64,000 nt of DNA from Rubellimicrobium sp. CFH 75288 (GTDB lineage: Bacteria; Pseudomonadota; Alphaproteobacteria; Rhodobacterales; Rhodobacteraceae). Below are positions 23,859 through 32,128 of the stretch, piece by piece. Below the pieces are notes generated by a model. That model saw only the letters and a program-made list of their open reading frames with translations, was not told where the DNA came from and ran no database searches. Positions within the stretch are counted from its first letter, which is position 1; every line of letters starts with the position of its first letter. Position numbers and translations under genes: made by a program. The DNA is taken from contig NZ_WYDP01000019.1 in NCBI RefSeq assembly GCF_009904055.1, positions 17,872-81,871 of the forward strand. The letters are read 5' to 3'.

Positions 23859-24788
23859 ATGGCCGCCCTTGCCGACACCGCCGCCCTGCCACCGCCGCGC
23901 CGCCGCGCGGACAGCCATCGCGGCCTCGTCTTCGTGCTGCTCGCGCCGGTGCTGGCGTTCTTCGTGGTGTTCAACACCATCCCGCTCCTGTGGCTGCTGG
24001 GGCTGTCGTTTCACAGCTTCTCGCTCACCAGCGGGCAGCCGCCCGAATTCGTGGGGTTCCGCAACTACGTCCAGCTCTGGATGGGGCGGAACAACTTCTG
24101 GGGGGACCTGCAGCGGACTTTCACCTTCGTGGGGGTGGGGGTGACGATCCAGACGCTGCTGGGGGTAGGGCTGGGACTCCTGTTCTGGGGGTCGCGCACG
24201 ATGCCGGGGCGCCGGCTGGCGCTGACGCTGCTCTTTGCGCCCATGGTGCTCACGCCGGTGGCGACGGGGACCTTCTTCCGCTTCATCTATGATCCGAACT
24301 TCGGCGCGCTGAACCAGATCCTCCTCGGGCTCGGCCTGCCGATGGTGGACTTTCTCGGCAACCCGCGCACGGCCTTCTGGGCGGTGCTCGCGGTCGATTG
24401 CTGGATGTGGACGCCGTTCATGATCCTGATGACGCTGGCTGCCCTCGGATCGGTCCCCAGGGCCGAGCTGGAAGCGGCGGAGATCGACCGGCTGCCCTTC
24501 CGCAAGCGCTTCACGCTGGTGATCCTGCACCACGGCAAGTTCATCCTGATGCTGGGCATCCTCCTGCGCACCATCGACAGCTTCAAGACGCTGGACCTCA
24601 TCATCCCCATGACCAAGGGAGGGCCCGGCCAGCAGACGCGCCTCGTGGCGGTCGAGCTGAACAAGCAGGCCTTCGAGAGCTTCAACATGGGCTTCTCGTC
24701 GGCCTACGCGGTCTATCTGCTGCTCGTCTCCATCGCCATGACGTCGATCTTCATCTTCGTGCTGAACCTGCGGCGGAGGCGGGGATGA
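23859..24788 (+). CDS. ABC transporter permease (MalF/GlpP-like)
   Basis: A 309-residue membrane protein with six predicted helices and a modified EAA loop (ELEAAEIDRLPFRKRFTLVI). It pairs with the next permease, with a 4-base ATGA overlap. The ATG at 23859 is preferred over GTG at 23850, but both are plausible. Confidence 0.85.
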   Translation: MAALADTAALPPPRRRADSHRGLVFVLLAPVLAFFVVFNTIPLLWLLGLSFHSFSLTSGQPPEFVGFRNYVQLWMGRNNFWGDLQRTFTFVGVGVTIQTLLGVGLGLLFWGSRTMPGRRLALTLLFAPMVLTPVATGTFFRFIYDPNFGALNQILLGLGLPMVDFLGNPRTAFWAVLAVDCWMWTPFMILMTLAALGSVPRAELEAAEIDRLPFRKRFTLVILHHGKFILMLGILLRTIDSFKTLDLIIPMTKGGPGQQTRLVAVELNKQAFESFNMGFSSAYAVYLLLVSIAMTSIFIFVLNLRRRRG

Positions 24789-25612
24789 GCTGGAGACGCA
24801 GCCTCTATCACACGCTGCTCTGGGCGGTCGCGCTCCTGTGGTTCGCGCCGGTGGCCTGGATCATCCTGTCGGCCTTCAAGACGCGCGAGGACATCCTGGC
24901 CACGCCGCCCAAGCTGATCTTCACGCCGACGCTGCAGAACTTCGTGGACCTGTTCAACCGCAACACCTCCTTCACGACGCAGTTCCTGAACTCGATCGTG
25001 CTGTCGGTCACCTCGGTCGTGATCGCGGTCGCGGTGTCGTTCCTCGCGGCCTATGCCTTCTCGCGCTTCAAGCCGCGCGGCACCAACTTCCTGATGTTCC
25101 TGCTTCTGTCGGTGCGGATGCTGCCGGGGCCGGCGGTGATCCTGCCCATCTTCCTGATGTACGCGGCCTTCGGCTGGAAGGACAGCCACGTGGCGCTGGT
25201 GCTGTTCTACGCCATGTTCTCCATCCCCTTCTCGGTCTGGATCCTCAAGGGCTTCCTCGACGGGGTGTCGATCCGCTACGACGAGACGGGGCGCGTGAAC
25301 GGCGGCTCTTGGGCGCATGTGATCTTTCGGGTGGTGCTGCCGCAGGTGAAGCCGGGGCTGATCGCGGCCTTCATCTTCAACCTGATCTTCGTCTGGAACG
25401 AATTCCTGTTCAACTTCGTGATCGGGGGCGTGCGGACGCAGAACATCCCCTACGCGCTCGCGGTCGGGACCTATTCGGACGGCGGCCTCAACTGGACCTT
25501 TATCGCCGCGCTGACCACGATCTATCTGGTGCCCCCGGTGCTCGCCATCTACGCCTTCCAGAAATACCTGCTCGTCGGCATGACCTTCGGCACCGTCAGG
25601 GGCGAGGTGTGA
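24785..25612 (+). CDS. ABC transporter permease (MalG/GlpQ-like)
   Basis: This 275-residue permease has the MalG-type start (FAPVAWIILSAFKTREDIL) and an EAA-like loop whose core has drifted (YDETGRVNGGSWAHVIFRVVLP, written here in part as ETGRVNGG...VVLP). The drift may match the unusual ATPase pair of this system. Its TGA stop shares its last base with the ATG of the next small gene, so translation is coupled. Confidence 0.85.
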   Translation: MSWRRSLYHTLLWAVALLWFAPVAWIILSAFKTREDILATPPKLIFTPTLQNFVDLFNRNTSFTTQFLNSIVLSVTSVVIAVAVSFLAAYAFSRFKPRGTNFLMFLLLSVRMLPGPAVILPIFLMYAAFGWKDSHVALVLFYAMFSIPFSVWILKGFLDGVSIRYDETGRVNGGSWAHVIFRVVLPQVKPGLIAAFIFNLIFVWNEFLFNFVIGGVRTQNIPYALAVGTYSDGGLNWTFIAALTTIYLVPPVLAIYAFQKYLLVGMTFGTVRGEV

Positions 25613-25893
25613 TGCGCCGCCTGTCCTTTCCCGAACGCGCCGAGCGGGTGCTGATCGCGGCGCTGCTGCTGGCGATCCTGCTGATCGCCCAGCCCTGGGA
25701 CATCCGGGTGTTCCGGGCGGGGCTGATCCTGCTCGTGGCGGCGACGCTGCTGCAGATCGCGGTGGGCAACCTGCCCAAGGACGCCTCGACGGGGCGGAGC
25801 CTCGCCCTCATCGGGCTCATCCTCGGGATCGTGGCGGCGGTGTTCGGGATCGGCATCCTGCTCACGCCGTTCCTCAGCGGGCTGGGGCGCTAG
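25612..25893 (+). CDS. Small three-helix membrane protein of the importer operon
   Basis: This 93-residue protein has three predicted hydrophobic helices (about 14-28, 32-52 and 64-86) and a basic N-terminus. It lies exactly between the permeases and ATPases, in the position of the small DUF2160-like protein in glycerol importer operons of alphaproteobacteria. No known motif is visible. A structural or assembly role in the transporter is inferred only from its conserved-looking position and tight coupling (1-base overlap upstream, 2-base gap downstream). Confidence 0.7.
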   Translation: MRRLSFPERAERVLIAALLLAILLIAQPWDIRVFRAGLILLVAATLLQIAVGNLPKDASTGRSLALIGLILGIVAAVFGIGILLTPFLSGLGR

Positions 25894-25895
25894 CG

Positions 25896-26966
25896 ATGGC
25901 CGAGGTGGTCTTCGACGGCGTCTGCCGCCGCTACGGCGCGACCCTTGCGCTCGACCGGGTGTCGCTGACCGCGCCGGACCGGATGTTCACCGTGCTGTGC
26001 GGCCCGCCGGGCTGCGGCAAGTCGGTGCTGCTGCGCCTCCTCGTGGGGCTCGAGACGCCCGATGCGGGACGGGTGCTGATCGATGGGCAGGACGTGACCG
26101 ACATGCCGCCCGCCCGCCGCCCCGTGGGCTACGTGCCCCAGAGCTTCGCGCTCTATCCGCATCTGAGCGTCCGCGACAACATCGCCTATCCGCTGCGGCT
26201 GGCCCGCGCGCCGGCCGCGCGCATCCGCGAGCAGGTCGCCCGCGTGGCCGAATTGCTGTCGATCGGCCACCTGCTCGACAAGACGCCCGACACGCTCTCG
26301 GGCGGCGAGAAGCAGCGCGTGGCGGTGGCGCGGGGCCTCTCGCGCGAGGCGCGGGTCTTCGTGCTCGACGATCCGCTCGTGGGCCTCGACTACAAGCTGC
26401 GCGAACGGCTGATGGCCGACCTCAAGACGCTGGGCGCGGAACTGGGGGCGACCTTTCTCTATGCCGCCTCCGACCCGCTCGAGACGCTGACCATGGCGCA
26501 GCGGCTGGCGGTGCTCGAGGGGGGGCGCCTCGTGCAGGCGGGCCCCGTGGAGGAGGTCTATGCCGAGCCCGCGGCCGAGGCAGCCCTGCGTCTGGTGGGC
26601 TTTCCGCGCGCCAACCTGCTGGCCGGCCGCCGGCGCGAGGGGGTGGTGGAGGCGGGGCCGCTGCGCTTTGCCGCCGGGGGACCGGACGGCGAGGTGCTGG
26701 TCGGCCTGCGCCCCGAGGCCGCGGGCCCGCCGGGCCGCGGCGTGGCGGGCGAGGGGGTCGTCACCCTGGTCGAGGATCTGGGCGCGGAACTCGTGGTCTA
26801 TCTCGACTGCGCGGGCGAGGCCCTGACTCTGGTGCGGCTGGCCGAGGAGGGGGCGCCGGCGATCGGCACCACCTTCCGCTTCGGGGTCGATCCGGCGGAC
26901 CTGATGCTGTTCGACCGCGCCACGGGCCTGGCGCTGGGCCGGGCGCGGGGGCGGGAGGCGGCCTGA
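25896..26966 (+). CDS. ABC transporter ATP-binding protein with degenerate catalytic residues (GlpS-like)
   Basis: The 356-residue ATPase keeps Walker A (GPPGCGKS, 36-43), Q82 and a full signature (LSGGEKQ, 134-140). Its Walker B ends in Asp rather than the catalytic Glu (VFVLDD, D159), and the switch histidine is Ser (YAASDPLE, S192). A TOBE-like domain follows from about 240. Alone it should be a poor ATPase. Its intact signature can complete the active site of the partner encoded next, whose own signature is degenerate. The two therefore likely form an obligate asymmetric heterodimer. Confidence 0.85.
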   Translation: MAEVVFDGVCRRYGATLALDRVSLTAPDRMFTVLCGPPGCGKSVLLRLLVGLETPDAGRVLIDGQDVTDMPPARRPVGYVPQSFALYPHLSVRDNIAYPLRLARAPAARIREQVARVAELLSIGHLLDKTPDTLSGGEKQRVAVARGLSREARVFVLDDPLVGLDYKLRERLMADLKTLGAELGATFLYAASDPLETLTMAQRLAVLEGGRLVQAGPVEEVYAEPAAEAALRLVGFPRANLLAGRRREGVVEAGPLRFAAGGPDGEVLVGLRPEAAGPPGRGVAGEGVVTLVEDLGAELVVYLDCAGEALTLVRLAEEGAPAIGTTFRFGVDPADLMLFDRATGLALGRARGREAA

Positions 26967-28033
26967 TGGTGGACATCGTGCTCGAGGGCGTGACCAAGCG
27001 CTTTGGCGCGCAGGTCGCGGTGGACCACCTCGACACCCGCTTCGCCTCGGGCGAGGTGACGTGCCTTCTCGGGCCCTCGGGCTGCGGAAAGACCACGCTG
27101 ATGCGCATGATCGCGGGCCTCGAGACGCCGAGCGAGGGGCGCATCCTGATCGGGGGGCGCGACGTGGCGGGCCTGCCGCCGCGGGCGCGCGACGTGGGCA
27201 TGGTGTTCCAGTACCCTGTCATGTACCCGACCCTGTCGGTCGCCGAGAACATCGAGGAGCCCCTGCGCCACGACCGCCGCCTGTCGGCCGACGAGCGCGC
27301 GCGGCGGGTGGACGAGATGCTCGACGTGCTCGACATGCGGGCCCTTCGCGACGCGCTGATCGACGAGCTGAATACCGGCCTGCGCCAGAAGGTCGCCGTG
27401 GGCCGCGCGGTGGCCCGCCATGCCGAGGTCGTCCTGTTCGACGAGCCGACCACCAACATCGAGGTCGACTCGAAGCTCCAGCTCATCCGGGCGATCAAGT
27501 CGGTGACGAGCCGGCTGCGCCAGACCATCGTCTATGTCACCCACGACCAGACCGAGGCGATGACCCTGGCCGATTCCATCGCGCTGATGGAGGCGGGCCG
27601 AATCGTCCAGCAGGACGCGCCGCGCGCCCTCTATGCCGCGCCGCGCACGCGCTTTGCAGGCTGGTTTCTCGGCAATCCGGGGATGAACTACCTGCCCGTC
27701 GCCTGCCGCGACGGCCGGGTCGAGGCCGACATCCTGTCCGCGCCGATCCCGCTGCCTGCGGGGGTGCAGGCGGGCGCGCTGACGCTGGGGGTGCGGCCCG
27801 AATGGATCACGGTCGGGGCGGGCCGGGCCGAGGGGGTCGTGACGGACCGGGTCATCGGCATCGGCGGGCGGCGGCTGCTGACCGTGCGCCACGGCGGCGA
27901 GACCCTGCGCATCAAGTGCGCCGCCGCCGAGGCTCCCCCGCCCGGCGCCCCCGTGCGCTTCTCGGTGCCGCCCGACCGCGTCGTGCTGTTCGACCCCGAG
28001 GGCCGCGCCCTCGAACACGGAGCCCCTTCATGA
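26966..28033 (+). CDS. ABC transporter ATP-binding protein with degenerate signature motif (GlpT-like)
   Basis: This 355-residue ATPase has Walker A (GPSGCGKTT, 36-44), Q82, a canonical Walker B (VVLFDE, E160) and the switch histidine (YVTHDQTEAM, H193). The LSGGQ signature is replaced by LNTGLRQ (135-141). This is exactly complementary to the defects in the preceding ATPase. The C-terminal regulatory domain contains NPGMNYLPV and VRPEW. Start and stop overlap as TGATG upstream and ATGA downstream. Confidence 0.86.
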   Translation: MVDIVLEGVTKRFGAQVAVDHLDTRFASGEVTCLLGPSGCGKTTLMRMIAGLETPSEGRILIGGRDVAGLPPRARDVGMVFQYPVMYPTLSVAENIEEPLRHDRRLSADERARRVDEMLDVLDMRALRDALIDELNTGLRQKVAVGRAVARHAEVVLFDEPTTNIEVDSKLQLIRAIKSVTSRLRQTIVYVTHDQTEAMTLADSIALMEAGRIVQQDAPRALYAAPRTRFAGWFLGNPGMNYLPVACRDGRVEADILSAPIPLPAGVQAGALTLGVRPEWITVGAGRAEGVVTDRVIGIGGRRLLTVRHGGETLRIKCAAAEAPPPGAPVRFSVPPDRVVLFDPEGRALEHGAPS

Positions 28034-28986
28034 CCGACGCCGCCGCGCCAGACGCCTCCATCATCGGCCTGTTCATCCTCGACGTGCTGGGCCGCCCCGT
28101 GGAGCGCATCCCCGAGGGCGGGCGCGTGGAGTTCATCGAGGAGATCCGCCTGACCGTGGCCGGGACCGCCGGAGGGACGGTGGTGGACGCGGCCAAGCTG
28201 GGGCTGCGCTGCCTCGCGGTGGGGGCGGTGGGCGAGGACGAGAAGGCCGATTTCGTGCTCGACCGGCTGGAGCGGCACGGGATCGACGTCTCGGGCATGA
28301 CGCGCGTGCCGGGCGTGCCCACCTCGGCCACGATCCTCAACGTCCGGCCCAACGGCGAGCGGCCGGCGCTGCATGTGCGCGGCGCCTCGGACCATTTCGA
28401 GGTGGGACCCGACCTGCTCGAGCGCGCGCTCGCCGCGCCCATCGTCCATCTGGGCGGCACGGGCCTTCTGGCGCGCCTCGACGGGGAGCCGAGCCGCCGC
28501 CTGCTCGAGGCGGCCAAGGCGCGGGGGCGGACGACCACCTTCGACCTGATCGCCGCGCATGAAGGGACGCTGCCCCTAGTCGAGCCGCTTCTGCCCTTCA
28601 TCGACTACTTCATGCCCTCGATCGAGGAGGCCGAGGTGATGTCGGGCCGGCGCGGCCCCGAGGATTGCGCGCGCTTCTTCCTCGACCGGGGGGCGGGCTG
28701 CGTGGTCCTGACGCTGGGCGGGGAGGGAGCCTTCTACGCGCACCGGGACGGCACCCGGCTGCGGGTGCCCGCCTTTCGCGTCGACGTGGTGGACACGACC
28801 GGATGCGGCGACGCCTTCGATGCGGGCTTCATCGCGGCGCTGCACCACCGGATGGACCCGGAGACGACCGTCCGCTTCGCCCAGGCGGCCGCGGGACTCG
28901 TGGCGACGGGGCTGGGGTCGGATGCGGGGATCCGCTCCTTCGAGCACACGCTCGATTGCATGCGCAGGTGGCCGGTCGCGGCGTGA
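28030..28986 (+). CDS. PfkB-family sugar kinase
   Basis: A 318-residue ribokinase-fold enzyme with the substrate-lid GGTVVDAAKLG segment, VGAVGEDEKADFV, and the C-terminal signature DTTGCGDAFDAGF whose Asp is the catalytic base in the anion hole. It is the last gene of the importer operon, overlapping the ATPase by 4 bases. It probably phosphorylates the imported sugar or polyol. PfkB enzymes act on ribose, fructose, ketodeoxygluconate and many others, and the specificity is not visible. The ATG is at 28030; a tRNA gene on the other strand starts five bases after the stop. Confidence 0.85.
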   Translation: MTDAAAPDASIIGLFILDVLGRPVERIPEGGRVEFIEEIRLTVAGTAGGTVVDAAKLGLRCLAVGAVGEDEKADFVLDRLERHGIDVSGMTRVPGVPTSATILNVRPNGERPALHVRGASDHFEVGPDLLERALAAPIVHLGGTGLLARLDGEPSRRLLEAAKARGRTTTFDLIAAHEGTLPLVEPLLPFIDYFMPSIEEAEVMSGRRGPEDCARFFLDRGAGCVVLTLGGEGAFYAHRDGTRLRVPAFRVDVVDTTGCGDAFDAGFIAALHHRMDPETTVRFAQAAAGLVATGLGSDAGIRSFEHTLDCMRRWPVAA

Positions 28987-28990
28987 CGGA

Positions 28991-29066
28991 TGGTGCCCCC
29001 AGACGGGATCGAACCGCCGACATCTGGTTTACAAAACCAGCGCTCTACCAGCTGAGCTATAGGGGC
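28991..29066 (-). tRNA. tRNA-Thr, anticodon TGT
   Basis: On the minus strand the 76 bases fold as a standard tRNA: acceptor GCCCCTA with TGGGGGC, D-arm GCTC...GAGC, anticodon stem CTGGT/ACCAG with loop TTTGTAA (anticodon TGT, reading ACA), T-arm with TTCGATC, discriminator A and an encoded CCA. One T-stem G-T pair is present. Confidence 0.96.
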
Positions 29067-29074
29067 CCGGGAGC

Positions 29075-29104
29075 AGCGTAGCATTCCAGCCTCCCGGCCT
29101 ACAA
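29075..29104 (-). promoter_or_regulatory. Putative tRNA-Thr promoter
   Basis: On the minus strand TTGTAG (29099-29104) and TACGCT (29075-29080) are 18 bases apart, ending nine bases before the tRNA 5' end. This is a moderate match at the expected distance. Confidence 0.4.
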
Positions 29105-29181
29105 GGGGCGGCAGCCGACTGCCTTTCCTGCCGGGCGGCGCGGCTGTAACACCTCCCCGGCAGGACAGGGGAGCGCGCCGC

Positions 29182-30057
29182 ATGGAGATCGCCTTTCACA
29201 TCGGCGCCAATTGCACGGACGGAGACAGGCTGCTCAAGTCGCTCCTGCGGGACGTGGACCGTCTGGCGGAGGCCGGTGTCGCGGTGCCCGGCCCAGGGCG
29301 CTACCGCAGCATCCTGCGCGAGGCGGTAGCGGCCGAGATGCAGGGCCGGGGTGCGCCGGGCACGCGCGAGGTCCTGATGGATGCGATCCTCGACGGGCGC
29401 GAGACGCGGCGCGTGGTGCTGTCGAACTCCACCTTTCTGGCGCTGCCCGCCCGGCTTTTCGACGGGGGGGCCTTCTACGGCACGACCGCTGCCCGCCTGG
29501 AGGCGCTGCGCCGCCTCTTTCCCGGCGACCGGATCGAGCTGAACCTCGCGCTGCGCAATCCGGCGGGACTGGTTCCGGCCGTCTGGGCACAGGCCAAGTC
29601 GCGCGACATCGAGGGCTGGTTCGCGGGCGTCGGGCCGGAGCGGATCCGCTGGTTCCCGGTGATCGAGGCGATCCGCCGGAGCGCACCCGAGATGGGGCTG
29701 CGCGTCTGGTGCAACGAGGATGCGGCGCTCCTGTGGCCCGACATCCTGCTCGGACTGGCCGGACTCGGGGAGGGCGCGCCGCTCTCGGGCCGACACGACC
29801 TGCTCGAAGCCATCATGAGCCCCGACGGGCTCGAACGGTTCCGCTCCTACATGAGCCTCCATCCCGGGCAGACGGCCGAGCAGGAGCGCCGGGTCGTGGG
29901 CGCGTTTCTCGACAAGTACGCCATCGCGGCCGAGACCTGGGACGAGGCGGACCTGCCGGGCTGGACGGCGACGACCTTTGCCGCCGTCACCGAAGCCTAC
30001 GAGGCGGATGTCGCACGGATCGCGGCAATGCCGGGCGTCACCTTCCTCCAGCCCTGA
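29182..30057 (+). CDS. Conserved hypothetical protein, possibly a degenerate sulfotransferase-like fold
   Basis: The function of this 291-residue protein is not recognised. It begins MEIAFHIGANCTDGDRLLKSL, which lines up in shape with the HIGAHKTGTTSLQ start of sulfotransferases (beta strand, loop, helix). The sulfate-donor loop K-T-G-T is not present, so activity as a sulfotransferase is doubtful. Later segments (VVLSNSTFLALPARLF, LFPGDRIELNLALRNPAGLVPAVW) also recall that fold. It has no signal peptide or membrane segment. It is divergent from tRNA-Thr and convergent with gapR. Confidence 0.6.
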   Translation: MEIAFHIGANCTDGDRLLKSLLRDVDRLAEAGVAVPGPGRYRSILREAVAAEMQGRGAPGTREVLMDAILDGRETRRVVLSNSTFLALPARLFDGGAFYGTTAARLEALRRLFPGDRIELNLALRNPAGLVPAVWAQAKSRDIEGWFAGVGPERIRWFPVIEAIRRSAPEMGLRVWCNEDAALLWPDILLGLAGLGEGAPLSGRHDLLEAIMSPDGLERFRSYMSLHPGQTAEQERRVVGAFLDKYAIAAETWDEADLPGWTATTFAAVTEAYEADVARIAAMPGVTFLQP

Positions 30058-30072
30058 GGTCCGTCCGCGCCG

Positions 30073-30333
30073 CTACATGCCGAGGGCCTGCTTGTAGAGG
30101 TCGAGGATCGCCTCCTCCTCGGCGAGGTCGTCCTTGTCGCGCTTGCGGATGGCGATGATCTTGCGCAGCACGCGCGTGTCGTAGCCGCGACCCTTGGCCT
30201 CGGCCATGACCTCCTTCATCTCGTCCTGGAGATCCTTCTTCTGCGCCTCCAGGGCCTCGTAGCGCTCGATGAAGGCGCGGATCTCGTCGCCGGGGAGGGG
30301 ATCGGTCTCCACCACGGACAGATGGGCAGGCAT
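30073..30333 (-). CDS. gapR: GapR/UPF0335 (DUF2312) nucleoid-associated protein
   Basis: The 86-residue, highly charged helical protein matches DUF2312: FIERYEALEAQKKDLQDEMKEVMAEAKGRGYDTRVLRKII ends in IRKRDKDDLAEEEAILDLY (quoted in parts: FIERYEALEAQKKDL, EVMAEAKGRGYD, LRKIIAIRK). In Caulobacter, GapR is a dimer/tetramer that clamps overtwisted DNA ahead of polymerases and helps type II topoisomerases. The ATG at 30333 is preceded by AGAAAGGGAAAGCCC. The protein is nearly universal in alphaproteobacteria, which supports the taxonomic reading. Confidence 0.88.
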   Translation of the reverse strand: MPAHLSVVETDPLPGDEIRAFIERYEALEAQKKDLQDEMKEVMAEAKGRGYDTRVLRKIIAIRKRDKDDLAEEEAILDLYKQALGM

Positions 30334-30474
30334 GGGCTTTCCCTTTCTTGAACGGCTGCTCGGGCCAAGCTGTAGGCGGGCGGCGGCGATTCCCGCAACC
30401 CTCGGCGGCCGCCCTTGCGCGGGGTCCCGGACCGGGCTAGGCGGCCGGGGCACAGACGGAACGGAGGGCGGCGC

Positions 30475-30690
30475 ATGGCGGCGCTGATCTGGATCGGAAC
30501 GGCGCTGGCGCTGGCGGGGCTGGCGGGGATCGTCTGGAGCGGGCTGGCGGTGCTGCGGGCCAAGCGGTCCGGTCTCGACGACGCCGCGCTCCGGGCGCGC
30601 ATGGCCGGGCTGCTGCCCGTCAATCTCGCCGCCCTGTTTCTCTCGTTTCTGGGCCTGATCTGCGTGGCGGTCGGCGTGATCCTGAGCTAG
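30475..30690 (+). CDS. Small two-helix membrane protein
   Basis: A 71-residue protein with two predicted membrane helices (about 3-24 and 47-70) separated by a charged loop (RAKRSGLDDAALRARM). The ATG at 30475 follows a clear GGAGGG ribosome-binding site. No family function is recognised. The stop codon shares CTAG with the stop of the convergent next gene. Confidence 0.7.
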   Translation: MAALIWIGTALALAGLAGIVWSGLAVLRAKRSGLDDAALRARMAGLLPVNLAALFLSFLGLICVAVGVILS

Positions 30691-32036
30691 GCCGCCGGGC
30701 GCAGCCCCGCCCCGAAGCCGGAGGCCGCCATCTCGCGCAGCAGGGGCGGTGCGGACCAGACCGGGTCGTCCGCCGCCCAGGCTTCCATGTCCCGCAGCAG
30801 GATGTCGGGGCGTTCGAGCGCGGCGGCGCCGAAGGGACCGCCCGAGAGCGCCGGCACCCCGAGACCGATCACCGCCAGCGCGTCCACGGTGGCCGGGTCG
30901 TCCACCGCCCCCTCGGCCAGAAGGCGGGCCCCCTCGGCCACGAGCGCCGCGAGGAGCCGGCGGCGGAGCGGCAGGCCGGCGGGTCCGGCGCCGCCCGTCT
31001 CGCCGCCGAAGGGTCCCGACGGCATTCCCCAGTCCACCAGCGCCGCGTCGATCCGGCTGCGCGGATGGCCCAGCCGCGCCAGTGCGCCCGCGGCCTGCCC
31101 GAGCGCGGTGGCCAGCCGGTCGGCCAGCGCCTCGCCGGCGGGGGTCAGCCGTCGCACGCCCCCCGCCCGGACCACGAGCGCCGGCGGCGCCTGGCGCTCG
31201 GCGAGGAAGATGCGGCGCAGGGCCTGCGCCTCGGGGCGCGCCGCCATCTCCTCGCGCCGGGCCCGCTCGTAGTCGAGACCCTGCCGCCAGGGCAGGAGCA
31301 GCGCCGCCTCGACGCAATCGGCGATGGCCAGCCCGGCCGGGTCCGCGACGTGCCGGCGGGCGCCGGCCACGGCCGCCAGATGGGCGGCGGGGTCCAGCCG
31401 GTCGCGGCGGAGGTGGGCCGGCCGCGGGCCGAGGCCGCGCGCCACCAGCGTCCGCGCCAGATCGCAGGCCGCCCGGCGGACGCATCCGGTCGGAATCCCG
31501 TCCACGAGGCCGAGGCGGAGCGCCTCGGGGGCTGCGAGGGCCTGACCCCCGAGGAGCAGGTCGAGGGCGGCGGCCGCGCCGATGAGGCGCGGCAGACGCT
31601 GGGTCGCCCCCGCCTCGGGGACGCGCCGCAGCGCCAGGTCGGGCCAGGCCAGCGAGGCGCCGGGCGCCGCAAGGCGCCAGTGGGCCGCCAGGGCGAGGCC
31701 CGCGCCCGTGCCGAGGGCCGGCCCCTGCAGGGCCGCGATCACCGGCCGGTCGGCCGACTCGAGGCGGTCTGCGACCGCATCGGCCGCAGTCGGTCCACCG
31801 GTCCCCTCCTCCCGCAGATCGGCGCCGGCGCTGAAATGACGCCCGTCGGCCGCGAGCACCACCGCGCGGACAGAGCGGTCGCCAAGCGCCGCATCGAGAC
31901 AGGCCAGCACGGCGCCGAGGGTCCTGCGGCAGAGGGCGTTGACCGGCGGGGCGCGCAGCACGATCAGGGCGATCCCCTCGCCGCGGCGAAGCTCCACGCC
32001 GGGCATGGCGCTGTCGTGGCCGGAGCGTTCGGTCAT
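30687..32036 (-). CDS. Enoyl-CoA hydratase / 3-hydroxyacyl-CoA dehydrogenase-like protein lacking the NAD domain
   Basis: The first ~190 of 449 residues are a crotonase domain: oxyanion loop GRHFSAGADL, then ALGTGAGLALAAHWRLA and PEAGATQRLPRLIGAAAALDLLLGG. The usual hydratase Glu in the PE motif after G-A-S-L appears as Asp (AWPDLALRR). The rest resembles the C-terminal helical domains of FadB/FadJ-type proteins (VDWGMPSGPF; LLAALVAEGARLLAEGAV...GLGVPALSGGPF). The intervening Rossmann domain with GxGxMGxG is absent. It may be a hydratase or isomerase only, or a non-catalytic remnant. The frame is intact, so this is not a frameshifted FadB. Confidence 0.75.
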   Translation of the reverse strand: MTERSGHDSAMPGVELRRGEGIALIVLRAPPVNALCRRTLGAVLACLDAALGDRSVRAVVLAADGRHFSAGADLREEGTGGPTAADAVADRLESADRPVIAALQGPALGTGAGLALAAHWRLAAPGASLAWPDLALRRVPEAGATQRLPRLIGAAAALDLLLGGQALAAPEALRLGLVDGIPTGCVRRAACDLARTLVARGLGPRPAHLRRDRLDPAAHLAAVAGARRHVADPAGLAIADCVEAALLLPWRQGLDYERARREEMAARPEAQALRRIFLAERQAPPALVVRAGGVRRLTPAGEALADRLATALGQAAGALARLGHPRSRIDAALVDWGMPSGPFGGETGGAGPAGLPLRRRLLAALVAEGARLLAEGAVDDPATVDALAVIGLGVPALSGGPFGAAALERPDILLRDMEAWAADDPVWSAPPLLREMAASGFGAGLRPAA

Positions 32037-32128
32037 GGCTGCCCTCCCGGCGGAGAGGATGGGCCGGAACGGGCTGGGGATAAATCCCCTCGCTGGACGG
32101 ACAGCGGACGCTGCGGTAAGCGTGCCGC

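Noticed and set aside
28991..29081. Short plus-strand peptide with DGIEPPTSG-like sequence
   Set aside because: This is the common false peptide produced by reading antisense through a tRNA gene.
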